Shown: positions 1-6,795 of the stretch, one piece after another
Layout of the letters: every line of letters starts with the position of its first letter
Position numbering within the stretch: the first letter of the stretch is position 1
Source of the DNA: Ferruginibacter sp.
Lineage (GTDB): Bacteria > Bacteroidota > Bacteroidia > Chitinophagales > Chitinophagaceae
NCBI GenBank assembly: GCA_025362765.1
Contig: JANYFI010000850.1
Coordinates: 1 to 7,455 of the forward strand
Length of the DNA: 7,455 bases
Direction: 5' to 3'
The notes under the pieces: generated by a model
What the model saw: only the letters and a program-made list of their open reading frames with translations
What the model was told of the DNA's origin: nothing
Database searches by the model: none
Translations under genes and position numbers: made by a program

Positions 1-2
1 CC

Positions 3-986
3 ATTATTCCAGTTGCCGGCGCAGGCACAAAATTGCGTCCACACACTTACACACAGCCCAAGGCGCTGATTCCCTTAGCGGGAAAAACTATTTTGAGTAT
101 TATAGTTGATCAGTTGCATGAGGCCGGCATCAATGATTTTATATTTATAGTAGGCTATCTCGGCGAAAAAATTCAGGATTATGTAAAGGCGAAATATCCA
201 CACCTTACCTGCCATTTTGTATACCAAAATGAAAGGTACGGAACAGGCCACGCCATTGATCTTGCCAAAGAAATTATTGGCAGTGAAGAAGTGTTTATCG
301 TATTGGGTGATACCATCGCAGAGTACGATGTAAAGCAAACATTGAGTGTGCCCTATTCTATGCTAGGGGTAAAAAAAGTAGATGATCCACGCAATTTTGG
401 CGTGGCTGAAATTGAAGAGGATGGCTTTATCAGCCGGGTGGTAGAAAAGCCCGCCATTCCAAAAAGCAATATGGCGCTGGTGGGAATTTATAAAATAATG
501 GAGACCGACCTGTTATTTACCTGCCTTAAAAAAATTATAGAGAAAAAGGATATCGCCCGCGATGAACTTAGTCTTACTGATGCCATTGAATGTATGATAC
601 AAGGTGGTACAAAATTCAAATCATTTAAAGTACAGAACTGGTTTGATTGCGGTAAAAAAGAAACATTGCTGGAATCCAACGCAACTTTGCTGAAAAAATT
701 CGGGGGCAAAGTACCAGAGCAGCACCTGTATGAAAATACCATTATTATTCCCCCGGTTAGCATTGGCGAAGGATGTGATATTAAAAATTCTGTTATCGGG
801 CCCAATGTTACCATTGGTGACAGTACCTTATTAAACTACACAATTGTTAAAGAATCCATCATTGGCTCATTTTCAAAATTGTATGATGTGGTGCTGGATG
901 ATTCTTTAATTGGCAGCGATACAGGGATTAAAGGCGAAACAAGGTCGTTGAACATTGGTGATAACACAGATATCGATCTTGGCTAA
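3..986 (+). CDS. Sugar-phosphate nucleotidyltransferase with C-terminal hexapeptide-repeat domain (5'-partial)
   Basis: Predicted cytoplasmic enzyme that joins a sugar-1-phosphate to an NTP to give an NDP-sugar plus pyrophosphate; which sugar and base cannot be read from the sequence. The open frame runs from the window edge, with 327 residues visible. It starts inside the N-terminal signature: IPVAGAGTKLRP at residues 2-13, followed by QPKALIP with the expected catalytic-type Lys at 20. Probably only two to four codons are missing, so the TTG at 33 is an internal Leu, not the start. Further family marks are LGDT (about 101-104, likely metal-binding Asp 103), VEKP (147-150) and WFDCGKKETLLESN (213-226). 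From about 244 to the end lie Ile/Val-Gly-rich hexapeptide turns (SIGEGC, VIGPNV, TIGDST, NIGDNT) that suggest a left-handed beta helix, as in long-form glucose-1-phosphate thymidylyl/uridylyltransferases. Lys replaces the usual Arg of GTRLRP. It lies 45 bases before the next gene. The family is secure; a role in the downstream export system is inferred. Confidence 0.9.
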   Translation: MIPVAGAGTKLRPHTYTQPKALIPLAGKTILSIIVDQLHEAGINDFIFIVGYLGEKIQDYVKAKYPHLTCHFVYQNERYGTGHAIDLAKEIIGSEEVFIVLGDTIAEYDVKQTLSVPYSMLGVKKVDDPRNFGVAEIEEDGFISRVVEKPAIPKSNMALVGIYKIMETDLLFTCLKKIIEKKDIARDELSLTDAIECMIQGGTKFKSFKVQNWFDCGKKETLLESNATLLKKFGGKVPEQHLYENTIIIPPVSIGEGCDIKNSVIGPNVTIGDSTLLNYTIVKESIIGSFSKLYDVVLDDSLIGSDTGIKGETRSLNIGDNTDIDLG

Positions 987-1000
987 TCATTAGTTTTTTT
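981..1000 (+). terminator. Weak terminator-like hairpin with T run after the nucleotidyltransferase
   Basis: The stop codon of the nucleotidyltransferase lies in a short stem: GGCTAA (981-986), loop TCA, TTAGTT (990-995), followed by T to position 1000. Only four pairs are Watson-Crick and two are G-U, so the stem is weak, but it is placed directly before a run of seven T. It could be a leaky intrinsic terminator separating the first two genes, or chance in AT-rich DNA. Confidence 0.25.
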
Positions 1001-1031
1001 GATTTGATTATTGAATATAGCTTAGCAACAC

Positions 1032-1979
1032 ATGTCATCTTTCTCCAACAGAATTACGCAGCTTTTTGAAATTGATTATCCCATCGTGCAGGCTGGCATG
1101 GTATGGGCCAGCGGCTGGCGGTTGGCAAGTGCGGTCAGCAATGTCGGAGCATTGGGGCTTATTGGCAGTGGCAGCATGTATCCCGAAATATTAAAAGAGC
1201 ACATTCAAAAATGCAGGGCTGCCACGGATAAACCTTTCGGGGTAAATGTACCCTTGCTATATCCCAACATAGAACAGCACATTCAAATTGTTATAGAAGA
1301 AAAAGTGCCGGTGGTGTTTACCTCGGCCGGCAACCCGGCAACCTGGACCCCAAAACTAAAAGGTGCCGGCATTAAAGTGGTACACGTGATAAGCAGCAGC
1401 AAATTTGCCCTAAAAGCACAGCAGGCTGGCTGCGATGCCGTGGTGGCAGAAGGTTTTGAAGCAGGTGGGCATAATGGAAGGGAAGAAACTACCACCCTGG
1501 TATTGGTACCTGCAGTGTGCAAAGCGGTTACCATACCGGTAATTGCAGCGGGCGGCATTGCTACCGGAAGACAAATGCTGGCGGCAATGGTGTTGGGGGC
1601 AGAAGGTATCCAGTCAGGCAGTCGTTTTGTTGCCAGCGAGGAATCATCTTCTCATCAAAATTTTAAGGAAGCGGTTATTCATTCACTGGAAGGCGACACG
1701 CAATTATCATTAAAACAACTGACACCAGTACGTTTGATGAAGAATAAATTTTTTAAAGAGGTACAACAAGCCGAACTGAATGGCGTTTCTGTTGACGTAT
1801 TACAAAGTTTATTGGGAAAAGGCAGGGCGAAGAAAGGAATGTTTGAGGGCGACCTGGAAGAAGGTGAACTGGAAATAGGGCAGGTAAGTGCTTTGATAAA
1901 AACCATTGAGTCCGCCGGGAATATTGTACAGGAGCTGTGGAATGAGTTTGAATTGGCTTTAAGGCATCCGCTGAAATAA
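1032..1979 (+). CDS. FMN-dependent nitronate monooxygenase / FabK-like (2-nitropropane dioxygenase) family protein
   Basis: A 315-residue soluble TIM-barrel flavoprotein. The family oxidises alkyl nitronates (nitronate monooxygenase) or, in the FabK branch, reduces enoyl-ACP in fatty-acid synthesis. Visible marks: an N-terminal strand with IDYPIVQAGM (14-23); VGALGLIGSG (38-47); KPFGVNVPLL (67-76); the EGFEAGGHNG block (140-149), whose His 147 matches the family's active-site His; the phosphate-binding segments AAGGIATG (172-179) and GIQSGSRF (192-199). There is no signal peptide or membrane segment. Length is normal for both branches, and the order of motifs resembles pneumococcal FabK as much as nitronate monooxygenases, so the substrate stays open. 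The ATG at 1032 is chosen because the barrel begins right after it; no Shine-Dalgarno is present, as is usual in Bacteroidota. Neighbours give no help: it sits between a sugar nucleotidyltransferase and a polysaccharide exporter. Confidence 0.9.
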   Translation: MSSFSNRITQLFEIDYPIVQAGMVWASGWRLASAVSNVGALGLIGSGSMYPEILKEHIQKCRAATDKPFGVNVPLLYPNIEQHIQIVIEEKVPVVFTSAGNPATWTPKLKGAGIKVVHVISSSKFALKAQQAGCDAVVAEGFEAGGHNGREETTTLVLVPAVCKAVTIPVIAAGGIATGRQMLAAMVLGAEGIQSGSRFVASEESSSHQNFKEAVIHSLEGDTQLSLKQLTPVRLMKNKFFKEVQQAELNGVSVDVLQSLLGKGRAKKGMFEGDLEEGELEIGQVSALIKTIESAGNIVQELWNEFELALRHPLK

Positions 1980-1984
1980 ATTAT

Positions 1985-1992
1985 TATATTTG
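1985..1992 (+). promoter_or_regulatory. Candidate Bacteroidota-type -7 promoter element (TATATTTG)
   Basis: TATATTTG matches the Bacteroidota -7 consensus TAnnTTTG exactly. It lies in the 50-base gap after the nitronate-monooxygenase-like gene and ends 37 bases before the ATG of the export gene, which would give a leader of roughly 30 bases. A good -33 TTTG is not seen at the expected distance; the nearest partial match is TTTA at 1958-1961, about 23 bases upstream, inside the previous coding region. If real, it would drive the two export genes independently of the genes before them. Confidence 0.45.
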
Positions 1993-2029
1993 CTTAGTTT
2001 CAACATTATTGTTCATTAACCCATCCAAA

Positions 2030-4429
2030 ATGCAGTGTATTTTTAAGTTTGTAGTGAAGAAGCTTGCAATGGTGTTATTCAGTGTAACGTTTCTCTCCAT
2101 AACTGCTCATAGTCAAACAACTGACCCGGTTCCACAAAATCTGCAGGATTTGCTACCTCCCGGCGTTAATCCTACGCAAATGACGAAATCGGGTTTTGAC
2201 AGCTATTTTAAAGATAATAACCAGGTTCAAAATAAAAATGGCGCTGACAGAAACAAAGAAAACCCTTCTATTACCCGAAGGCCGGAAAACAAATTACTCG
2301 ACAAAGACAGCATATTGAATGACAATGCGAAGAGAATAAGCAACACGGCTACCAAAACTTTCGGCACCGACGTATTTCAAAATTCATCTTCGTACGATAT
2401 TGGAGAATTATCCACACCTCCGCTTGACTATCCCATTGGAGTTGGCGATCACATTGTGGTGGCATTGTGGGGAGGTAGTGAATACCAGGGTGATTATATT
2501 GTGGCACGCGACGGAGCTATTTTTCCTAACGGCTTGGGTAAAATTTCCGTGCAGGGATTGACTTTTGAAACGGCCCGTTCTCTTATCTATGCCAGGTTTA
2601 AAAGCGTAGTACCGGCCAATACCAATATACAGGTTACTTTAGGCCAGCCACGTACCATCAATGTAAATGTAGGCGGCGAAGTTGACAAGCCTGGTCCTGT
2701 AACGGTGTCTGCTTTTTCTAACGCCTATAACGTAATTGGCCTGGCAAGAGGTATTACAGAGTTTGGAAGTGTAAGGGATATACAAATTAAGCGCAATGGA
2801 AAAGTGATTGAAACAATAGACGTGTACAAATACCTTACTTCAGGCGAAATGGAAAACCGCATTTACCTGCAAAACAATGATTTTGTTTTTGTGGGTAATA
2901 ATGTGTTGAAAGTACTCGCCACAGGACAATTTAAACGCCCGATGTATTATCAACTCAAAAAAGACGAAGGCATAAAAGCACTGATTAAATTTTCAGGAGG
3001 CTTTACACCTGAAGCACTCACTTCGGCTGTAAAGGTTATCAGAACCGAAAATGAAGACCAGGTAATTCATGATGTAAATGCAACTGCTATTATAAAATTG
3101 ACTAACCAGGATTATGAACTAAAAGACGGAGATGTAGTAAGAGCAGAACTGGTAAAAGAAGGCCTGGTGAACAAACTCGAAATAAAAGGTACGGTAAAAT
3201 ATCCGGGTATTTATGAACTAAGAAAAAATGACCACCTGTTTGACGTTATAAACAGGGCGGGGGGGGTCACAAAAAGTACTTACCTGGCAAGGGCCTATAT
3301 ATTTCGCGGGGCGGGAGATTCCACCAGTATAAAATCAGACAAACTACAGGTAAACCTGACCGATTTTCAAAACAGTAATGGTGCCTCCAGCGTCAATAAT
3401 GTCTTATTAATGCCCAATGATATTATTCAACTTTTTTCAGGCAACGAATTTGGCGACCAGGAATTCGTTGATATTTTTGGTGAAGTAAGAAAGGAAGGGC
3501 AGGTTAGAAAATATGGTGGCATGACACTGCAAGATTTGCTGTACCTCTCAGGCGGCTTAAAGCAATCCGCAGAATACGGCCGCCTGGAAATTTCGAGTAT
3601 AGTGGATGTAGATTCTGCCAGGCAAGGTTTAAAACCAACGCTTAACATCATTAAAACCTACGCCATAAAGCCTAATCTTGAACTGGATTCTGTAGCTTCA
3701 GGCATTGTTTTAAAACCGTATGACCAGGTTTTTGTGAGAAAAAACCCCAACTTTGAATTACAGCAAAACGTGCAGATGCTGGGGCTTGTAAAATATGCAG
3801 GCTATTATTCCCGGCTAGATAAATATGAACGGTTGTCGTCTTATATTGAGCGGGCAGGAGGTATACAGGAAAATGCCAATATCGGTGGCGCTATCCTGTT
3901 TAGAAAAAAGACCGATTATCTGCGGGAAAAAATTCTGTACAAACCTAAAAGAGATTCGCTCGGTAATATTATTAAAGATAGTATCACGGCAAGCCTTGAA
4001 GAACCGGTTAGCATCGATCTATACAAAGCAATGCACGCTAAAAATTCTGCGCATGATATTGTGCTGCAAGAAGGTGATGTAGTGTATATCCCTGAAATAA
4101 ATCCATTTATTACCGTGCGGGGAAAAGTACAATCACCTTTAAAAATTACTTTTGATAAAGACCATACCAACCTGGGTTATTATATAGACAGGGCAGGGGG
4201 CTTTGGCGTGAAGCCATGGCGTAAAAGAGTATATGTTACTTACGCCAACGGAAAAAGTATGCGTACAAAAAATATTTTGTTCTTTCATTTATATCCAAAA
4301 GTTGAGGAAGGGTCAACCATTATGGTACCTTCAAGACCTGAAAATAAAGATTTCTCCAATGCTGCGGGAACGGCACTTACAACCGCCATACCATTGGTTA
4401 TTACTTACCTGATTTTTAAGATTAAATAA
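2030..4429 (+). CDS. Polysaccharide export protein: Poly_export domain plus about six SLBB-like repeats (Wza-like)
   Basis: Predicted secreted channel protein of the Wza/outer-membrane polysaccharide export family, carrying capsule or exopolysaccharide across periplasm and outer membrane. The ATG at 2030 (799 residues) is preferred: it gives a signal peptide with a basic n-region (KFVVKK), a hydrophobic core, and a likely cut at TAHS/Q near 28-29. A TTG at 2009 would only add seven residues; an ATG at 2069 would lose the basic region. No lipobox Cys follows the core, unlike E. coli Wza. Residues 30-115 are polar and probably disordered. Poly_export spans about 131-212 (YPIGVGDHIVVALWG at its start). 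SLBB-like units, each with a G.V..PG/G.. strand and a later (A/S)GG, begin near 212, 295, 382, 480, 582 and 694. The tail (about 779-799) is hydrophobic and ends KIK. Wza itself is about 380 residues, so this is a long multi-SLBB form. It is followed six bases later by a Wzz-like gene. Confidence 0.92.
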   Translation: MQCIFKFVVKKLAMVLFSVTFLSITAHSQTTDPVPQNLQDLLPPGVNPTQMTKSGFDSYFKDNNQVQNKNGADRNKENPSITRRPENKLLDKDSILNDNAKRISNTATKTFGTDVFQNSSSYDIGELSTPPLDYPIGVGDHIVVALWGGSEYQGDYIVARDGAIFPNGLGKISVQGLTFETARSLIYARFKSVVPANTNIQVTLGQPRTINVNVGGEVDKPGPVTVSAFSNAYNVIGLARGITEFGSVRDIQIKRNGKVIETIDVYKYLTSGEMENRIYLQNNDFVFVGNNVLKVLATGQFKRPMYYQLKKDEGIKALIKFSGGFTPEALTSAVKVIRTENEDQVIHDVNATAIIKLTNQDYELKDGDVVRAELVKEGLVNKLEIKGTVKYPGIYELRKNDHLFDVINRAGGVTKSTYLARAYIFRGAGDSTSIKSDKLQVNLTDFQNSNGASSVNNVLLMPNDIIQLFSGNEFGDQEFVDIFGEVRKEGQVRKYGGMTLQDLLYLSGGLKQSAEYGRLEISSIVDVDSARQGLKPTLNIIKTYAIKPNLELDSVASGIVLKPYDQVFVRKNPNFELQQNVQMLGLVKYAGYYSRLDKYERLSSYIERAGGIQENANIGGAILFRKKTDYLREKILYKPKRDSLGNIIKDSITASLEEPVSIDLYKAMHAKNSAHDIVLQEGDVVYIPEINPFITVRGKVQSPLKITFDKDHTNLGYYIDRAGGFGVKPWRKRVYVTYANGKSMRTKNILFFHLYPKVEEGSTIMVPSRPENKDFSNAAGTALTTAIPLVITYLIFKIK
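3259..3266 (+). repeat. Homopolymer tract of eight G inside the export gene
   Basis: Eight consecutive G encode part of Arg-Ala-Gly-Gly-Val in the third SLBB-like unit. The equivalent Ala/Ser-Gly-Gly codons in the other units use mixed bases (for example GCAGGAGGT near 3855), so the run is not forced by the protein. It is a possible slippage site, and equally a spot where sequencing errors arise. Confidence 0.85.
3442..3470 (+). repeat. Perfect 9-bp inverted repeat within the export gene
   Basis: CAACGAATT (3442-3450) and AATTCGTTG (3462-3470) are perfectly complementary across an 11-base spacer. The site lies in the segment coding for the linker just before the fourth SLBB-like unit. It could form an mRNA hairpin; no function is shown. 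Confidence 0.7.
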
Positions 4430-4435
4430 AAAAAA

Positions 4436-5443
4436 TTGACAAGTCCAGAATTAATAAAAGGCATTTTCATTAAACTGCGTAAATATAAAATACTTGTACT
4501 GGCTGCAGGTATTTTTGTAGCACTGTTATTTTTCTTTTATGCAAGGGTAGGTCGCCCGGTATATACCGCAAAGGCCACCGTTTTTCCATTGTCCAATCAA
4601 TCAGAAAATTCAATTTCAAGCAGCGCATTAAGTGGGCTTTTGGGGATAGAAAGTTCTTCAAAAAGTTTCAGCAGCGAAGCCTCAATCAACATCGTTGAAC
4701 TTACCCTGAGTCGTAATGTAAAACAAAAAGTAGCGGCTACCCGTTTACCGCAGTTTGGCAATAAAACAATTGCTGAATTGCTGATTGATGACCAGAACAA
4801 CCATTCTTTTTTTTGGGAGAAGCCGCAAAAAATGTCGGCAGATAGTGAGGCGTTGGCTTCTATAGGCGCCGATATTTTGACCGAAGACCTGACCGCGAAA
4901 ATGAGTAAAAACGGTATACTGGAAATATATTTCAGCAATCCAAACAAACCGCTGATTACGCCAATTACAAATGTGGTGATAGATAAATTATCGCAGTTTT
5001 ATATTGACCTTAAAATTTCAAAGGCGCTGGCGGATTATAACTTTACCGCAAATAAAATTGATTCGCTGGAAGGCATGCTAAGCAGGGTAGATAAAAAAGC
5101 AGTTGTAATGCAAAACACTACTTTCTTTACTCCAGACAGGCTGGAATATGGGTTGCCAAAGGAAAATTTATCCATGGAAAAAAGCCGGATAATAAGGCAA
5201 CGGGATTTATCCGTCAACAACCGTGAAGAAGCCACCTGGCGTTTACAAAAAGCTACTCCTATTATTTCTGTACTCGATCAACCAACAGAACCATTTTCAA
5301 TAACCAAAAACTCGTCTATTTTATTTGGTATTGGTGGCTTTGTAGCAGGTAGCCTGGTTTGTATATTATTTTTGTTGAGCGGACTGATTTACAGGTACAC
5401 AAAATCTGAAATTTATAAAAGTATTTTCGGTGATGGGCTTTAA
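4436..5443 (+). CDS. Wzz-type chain-length determinant / polysaccharide co-polymerase, no kinase domain
   Basis: A 335-residue inner-membrane protein with the two-helix layout of Wzz/GumC proteins: a basic cytoplasmic N-terminus (residues 1-18, KLRKYK), TM1 at about 18-36, a periplasmic region at about 37-292, and TM2 at about 293-317 with a short basic tail. The Pro-rich stretch before TM2 (TPIISVLDQPTEPF, 274-287) is the characteristic motif. Such proteins set polymer length and pair with a Wza-like channel, here the gene just upstream. No Walker motifs or Tyr cluster follow TM2, so there is no fused tyrosine autokinase, and none is encoded elsewhere in the window. The periplasmic part is shorter than in GumC-type proteins. 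The start is inferred as TTG at 4436: the upstream stop at 4427-4429 is in the same frame, no ATG occurs in frame until about residue 133, and TM1 would be lost with any later ATG. Tight spacing suggests translational coupling. Confidence 0.88.
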   Translation: MTSPELIKGIFIKLRKYKILVLAAGIFVALLFFFYARVGRPVYTAKATVFPLSNQSENSISSSALSGLLGIESSSKSFSSEASINIVELTLSRNVKQKVAATRLPQFGNKTIAELLIDDQNNHSFFWEKPQKMSADSEALASIGADILTEDLTAKMSKNGILEIYFSNPNKPLITPITNVVIDKLSQFYIDLKISKALADYNFTANKIDSLEGMLSRVDKKAVVMQNTTFFTPDRLEYGLPKENLSMEKSRIIRQRDLSVNNREEATWRLQKATPIISVLDQPTEPFSITKNSSILFGIGGFVAGSLVCILFLLSGLIYRYTKSEIYKSIFGDGL

Positions 5444-5477
5444 TTGTCATTGGCATTATGATTTTCTGAAAGCCCAT
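5433..5477. terminator. Inverted repeat spanning the convergent gene ends; candidate bidirectional terminator
   Basis: ATGGGCTTT (5433-5441) and AAAGCCCAT (5469-5477) are a perfect 9-bp inverted repeat around a 27-base loop that holds both stop codons and the 12-base gap. The arms lie in the last codons of the Wzz-like gene and of the permease. Transcripts from either strand could form the stem. The loop is long and no strong U run follows on either side, so termination by this element is only plausible. Confidence 0.4.
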
Positions 5478-6766
5478 TTAAACATTTCTTTCCAGCTCGC
5501 TTTTTTGCCATACATTAAAATACCCGTTCTGTAAATTTTAGCTGCGAGCCAGGTGGTGAATAAAAAACCTACAATCAGCAAAGCCATGGAAAGCACCAGT
5601 TGCTGCCAGGGCACGCCGCTTGGAATACGGGCCATCATCACAATGGGAGAAGTAAATGGTATCATACTGGCCCAAACCATTATGGTGCTGTCGGGTGTAT
5701 TTAAATTACTGGTCATGATAATGAACGCAAAAATAATCGGCATTGTAATGGGCAACATCAGTGATTGCGCTTCCTGCGGATCTTCGTTAATTACACTTCC
5801 AATCGCCGCAAACAGGGATGCGTAAAAAAGATACCCCCCCAGAAAATAAAACACAAAACAACTGATGATCAGTGACCAGTTGACATTGCTTACAGTTTGT
5901 TTAATATCCATCAGTTTCATAGCCATGGCGCTGTTGCCTCCCATCGGCATGTTCTTATTCATTTCGCCTGCCTGCTGCATCAATTCGTGGGGAACAAAAG
6001 CGCCGATTGCAGTAGACAAAATCATAATTAGCACAATCCATAAAAAAAACTGCGTGAGCCCAACGGCGGCAATACCAAGTATTTTACCCATCATCAATTG
6101 AAATGGTTTTACACTGCTTACAATTACTTCCGCAATCCTGTTTGTTTTTTCCTCCATTACGCCCCGCATTACCATGGCGCCAAAAATAAACATAGTGATA
6201 TAAATAAGGATACCGCTGCCAAAACCTACACCGTAATTTAACTGGGCGTTTACTTCTTTTGATTTTCCTTTTTCTGAGGGGAGCCGGTTCTCTACCGTAA
6301 AAGCGCCGTTTGCTTGCTTGCTGATACTATCCAGTGTTTCCTTACGGATACCTTTTTTTTGCAACTGGTTTATCTCGTAAGCCCTGTCCAGCTTGCTTTC
6401 TATCATGCCCTGCGCATCAATGCCCAGTTGCTTTTTTGAATGGATGGTAAATTTTCTTGTGACTGTATCGTTGTTTAAATTCAATACCGCATCGTATCCT
6501 TTACTGGAAAAATTGGTACTGTCAACATTGGTGGCAAAATCAAAAATTAATCTAACAGAATCGCCTTTTAGATTTGCTTTAAAAATGCCAGGGTCATTTA
6601 TTACCGCAATTTTTTTAAGTTTTTCTTTTGACGACATGGCAAAAAATGCGCTGCCAAAAATAAATAACAGCATTACAATCGGCAATAAAAAAGTTGATAA
6701 TAAAAATGTTTTATTGCGAACCCTGGTAAAGTATTCTCTCTTCAAAATCAGCCAGATCTTATTCAT
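5456..6766 (-). CDS. ABC-2 type transporter permease, NatB/YhaP-like
   Basis: A 436-residue integral membrane subunit of an ABC exporter (ABC2_membrane_3-type). It begins with a cytoplasmic helix typical of the family (MNKIWLILKREYFTRVRNK), then TM1 at about 21-43, a large extracytoplasmic domain at about 45-178, and a block of about six membrane segments near 180-200, 226-252, 296-321, 335-352, 360-380 and 388-408. The conserved coupling segment EEKTNR..EVIVSSVKP (205-221) after TM2 is the best family mark. A Met-rich loop (about 262-285, MNKNMPMGGNSAMAMK) separates two of the helices. B. subtilis NatB exports sodium with NatA, but the substrate of this protein cannot be told. The ATG at 6764-6766 starts at the conserved N-terminus; no Shine-Dalgarno is seen. 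It lies 29 bases downstream of the ATPase gene, so the two are probably one operon, transcribed toward the Wzz-like gene. Confidence 0.92.
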   Translation of the reverse strand: MNKIWLILKREYFTRVRNKTFLLSTFLLPIVMLLFIFGSAFFAMSSKEKLKKIAVINDPGIFKANLKGDSVRLIFDFATNVDSTNFSSKGYDAVLNLNNDTVTRKFTIHSKKQLGIDAQGMIESKLDRAYEINQLQKKGIRKETLDSISKQANGAFTVENRLPSEKGKSKEVNAQLNYGVGFGSGILIYITMFIFGAMVMRGVMEEKTNRIAEVIVSSVKPFQLMMGKILGIAAVGLTQFFLWIVLIMILSTAIGAFVPHELMQQAGEMNKNMPMGGNSAMAMKLMDIKQTVSNVNWSLIISCFVFYFLGGYLFYASLFAAIGSVINEDPQEAQSLMLPITMPIIFAFIIMTSNLNTPDSTIMVWASMIPFTSPIVMMARIPSGVPWQQLVLSMALLIVGFLFTTWLAAKIYRTGILMYGKKASWKEMFKWAFRKS

Positions 6767-6795
6767 ATAGGTTGATGTAAATAGGTAATAAAAAA

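Noticed and set aside
33..35. TTG as start of the nucleotidyltransferase
   Set aside because: The frame is open to the window edge and the nucleotide-binding signature (IPVAGAGT) lies upstream of this codon.
488..814. Antisense reading frame opposite the nucleotidyltransferase
   Set aside because: It lies fully within a well-supported gene and its translation shows no recognisable domain; a shadow frame.
1327..1340. GC-rich hairpin GCCGG-CAAC-CCGGC in the nitronate-monooxygenase-like gene
   Set aside because: Five-base arms encoding Ala-Gly-Asn-Pro-Ala, a conserved protein stretch; explained by codons, with no T run.
4597..4947. Antisense reading frame opposite the Wzz-like gene
   Set aside because: It is a shadow of a gene supported by its membrane layout and Pro-rich motif; no independent evidence.
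6393..6770. + strand reading frame opposite the permease N-terminus
   Set aside because: It mirrors the conserved permease start region and its extracytoplasmic domain; no domain or start signal of its own.
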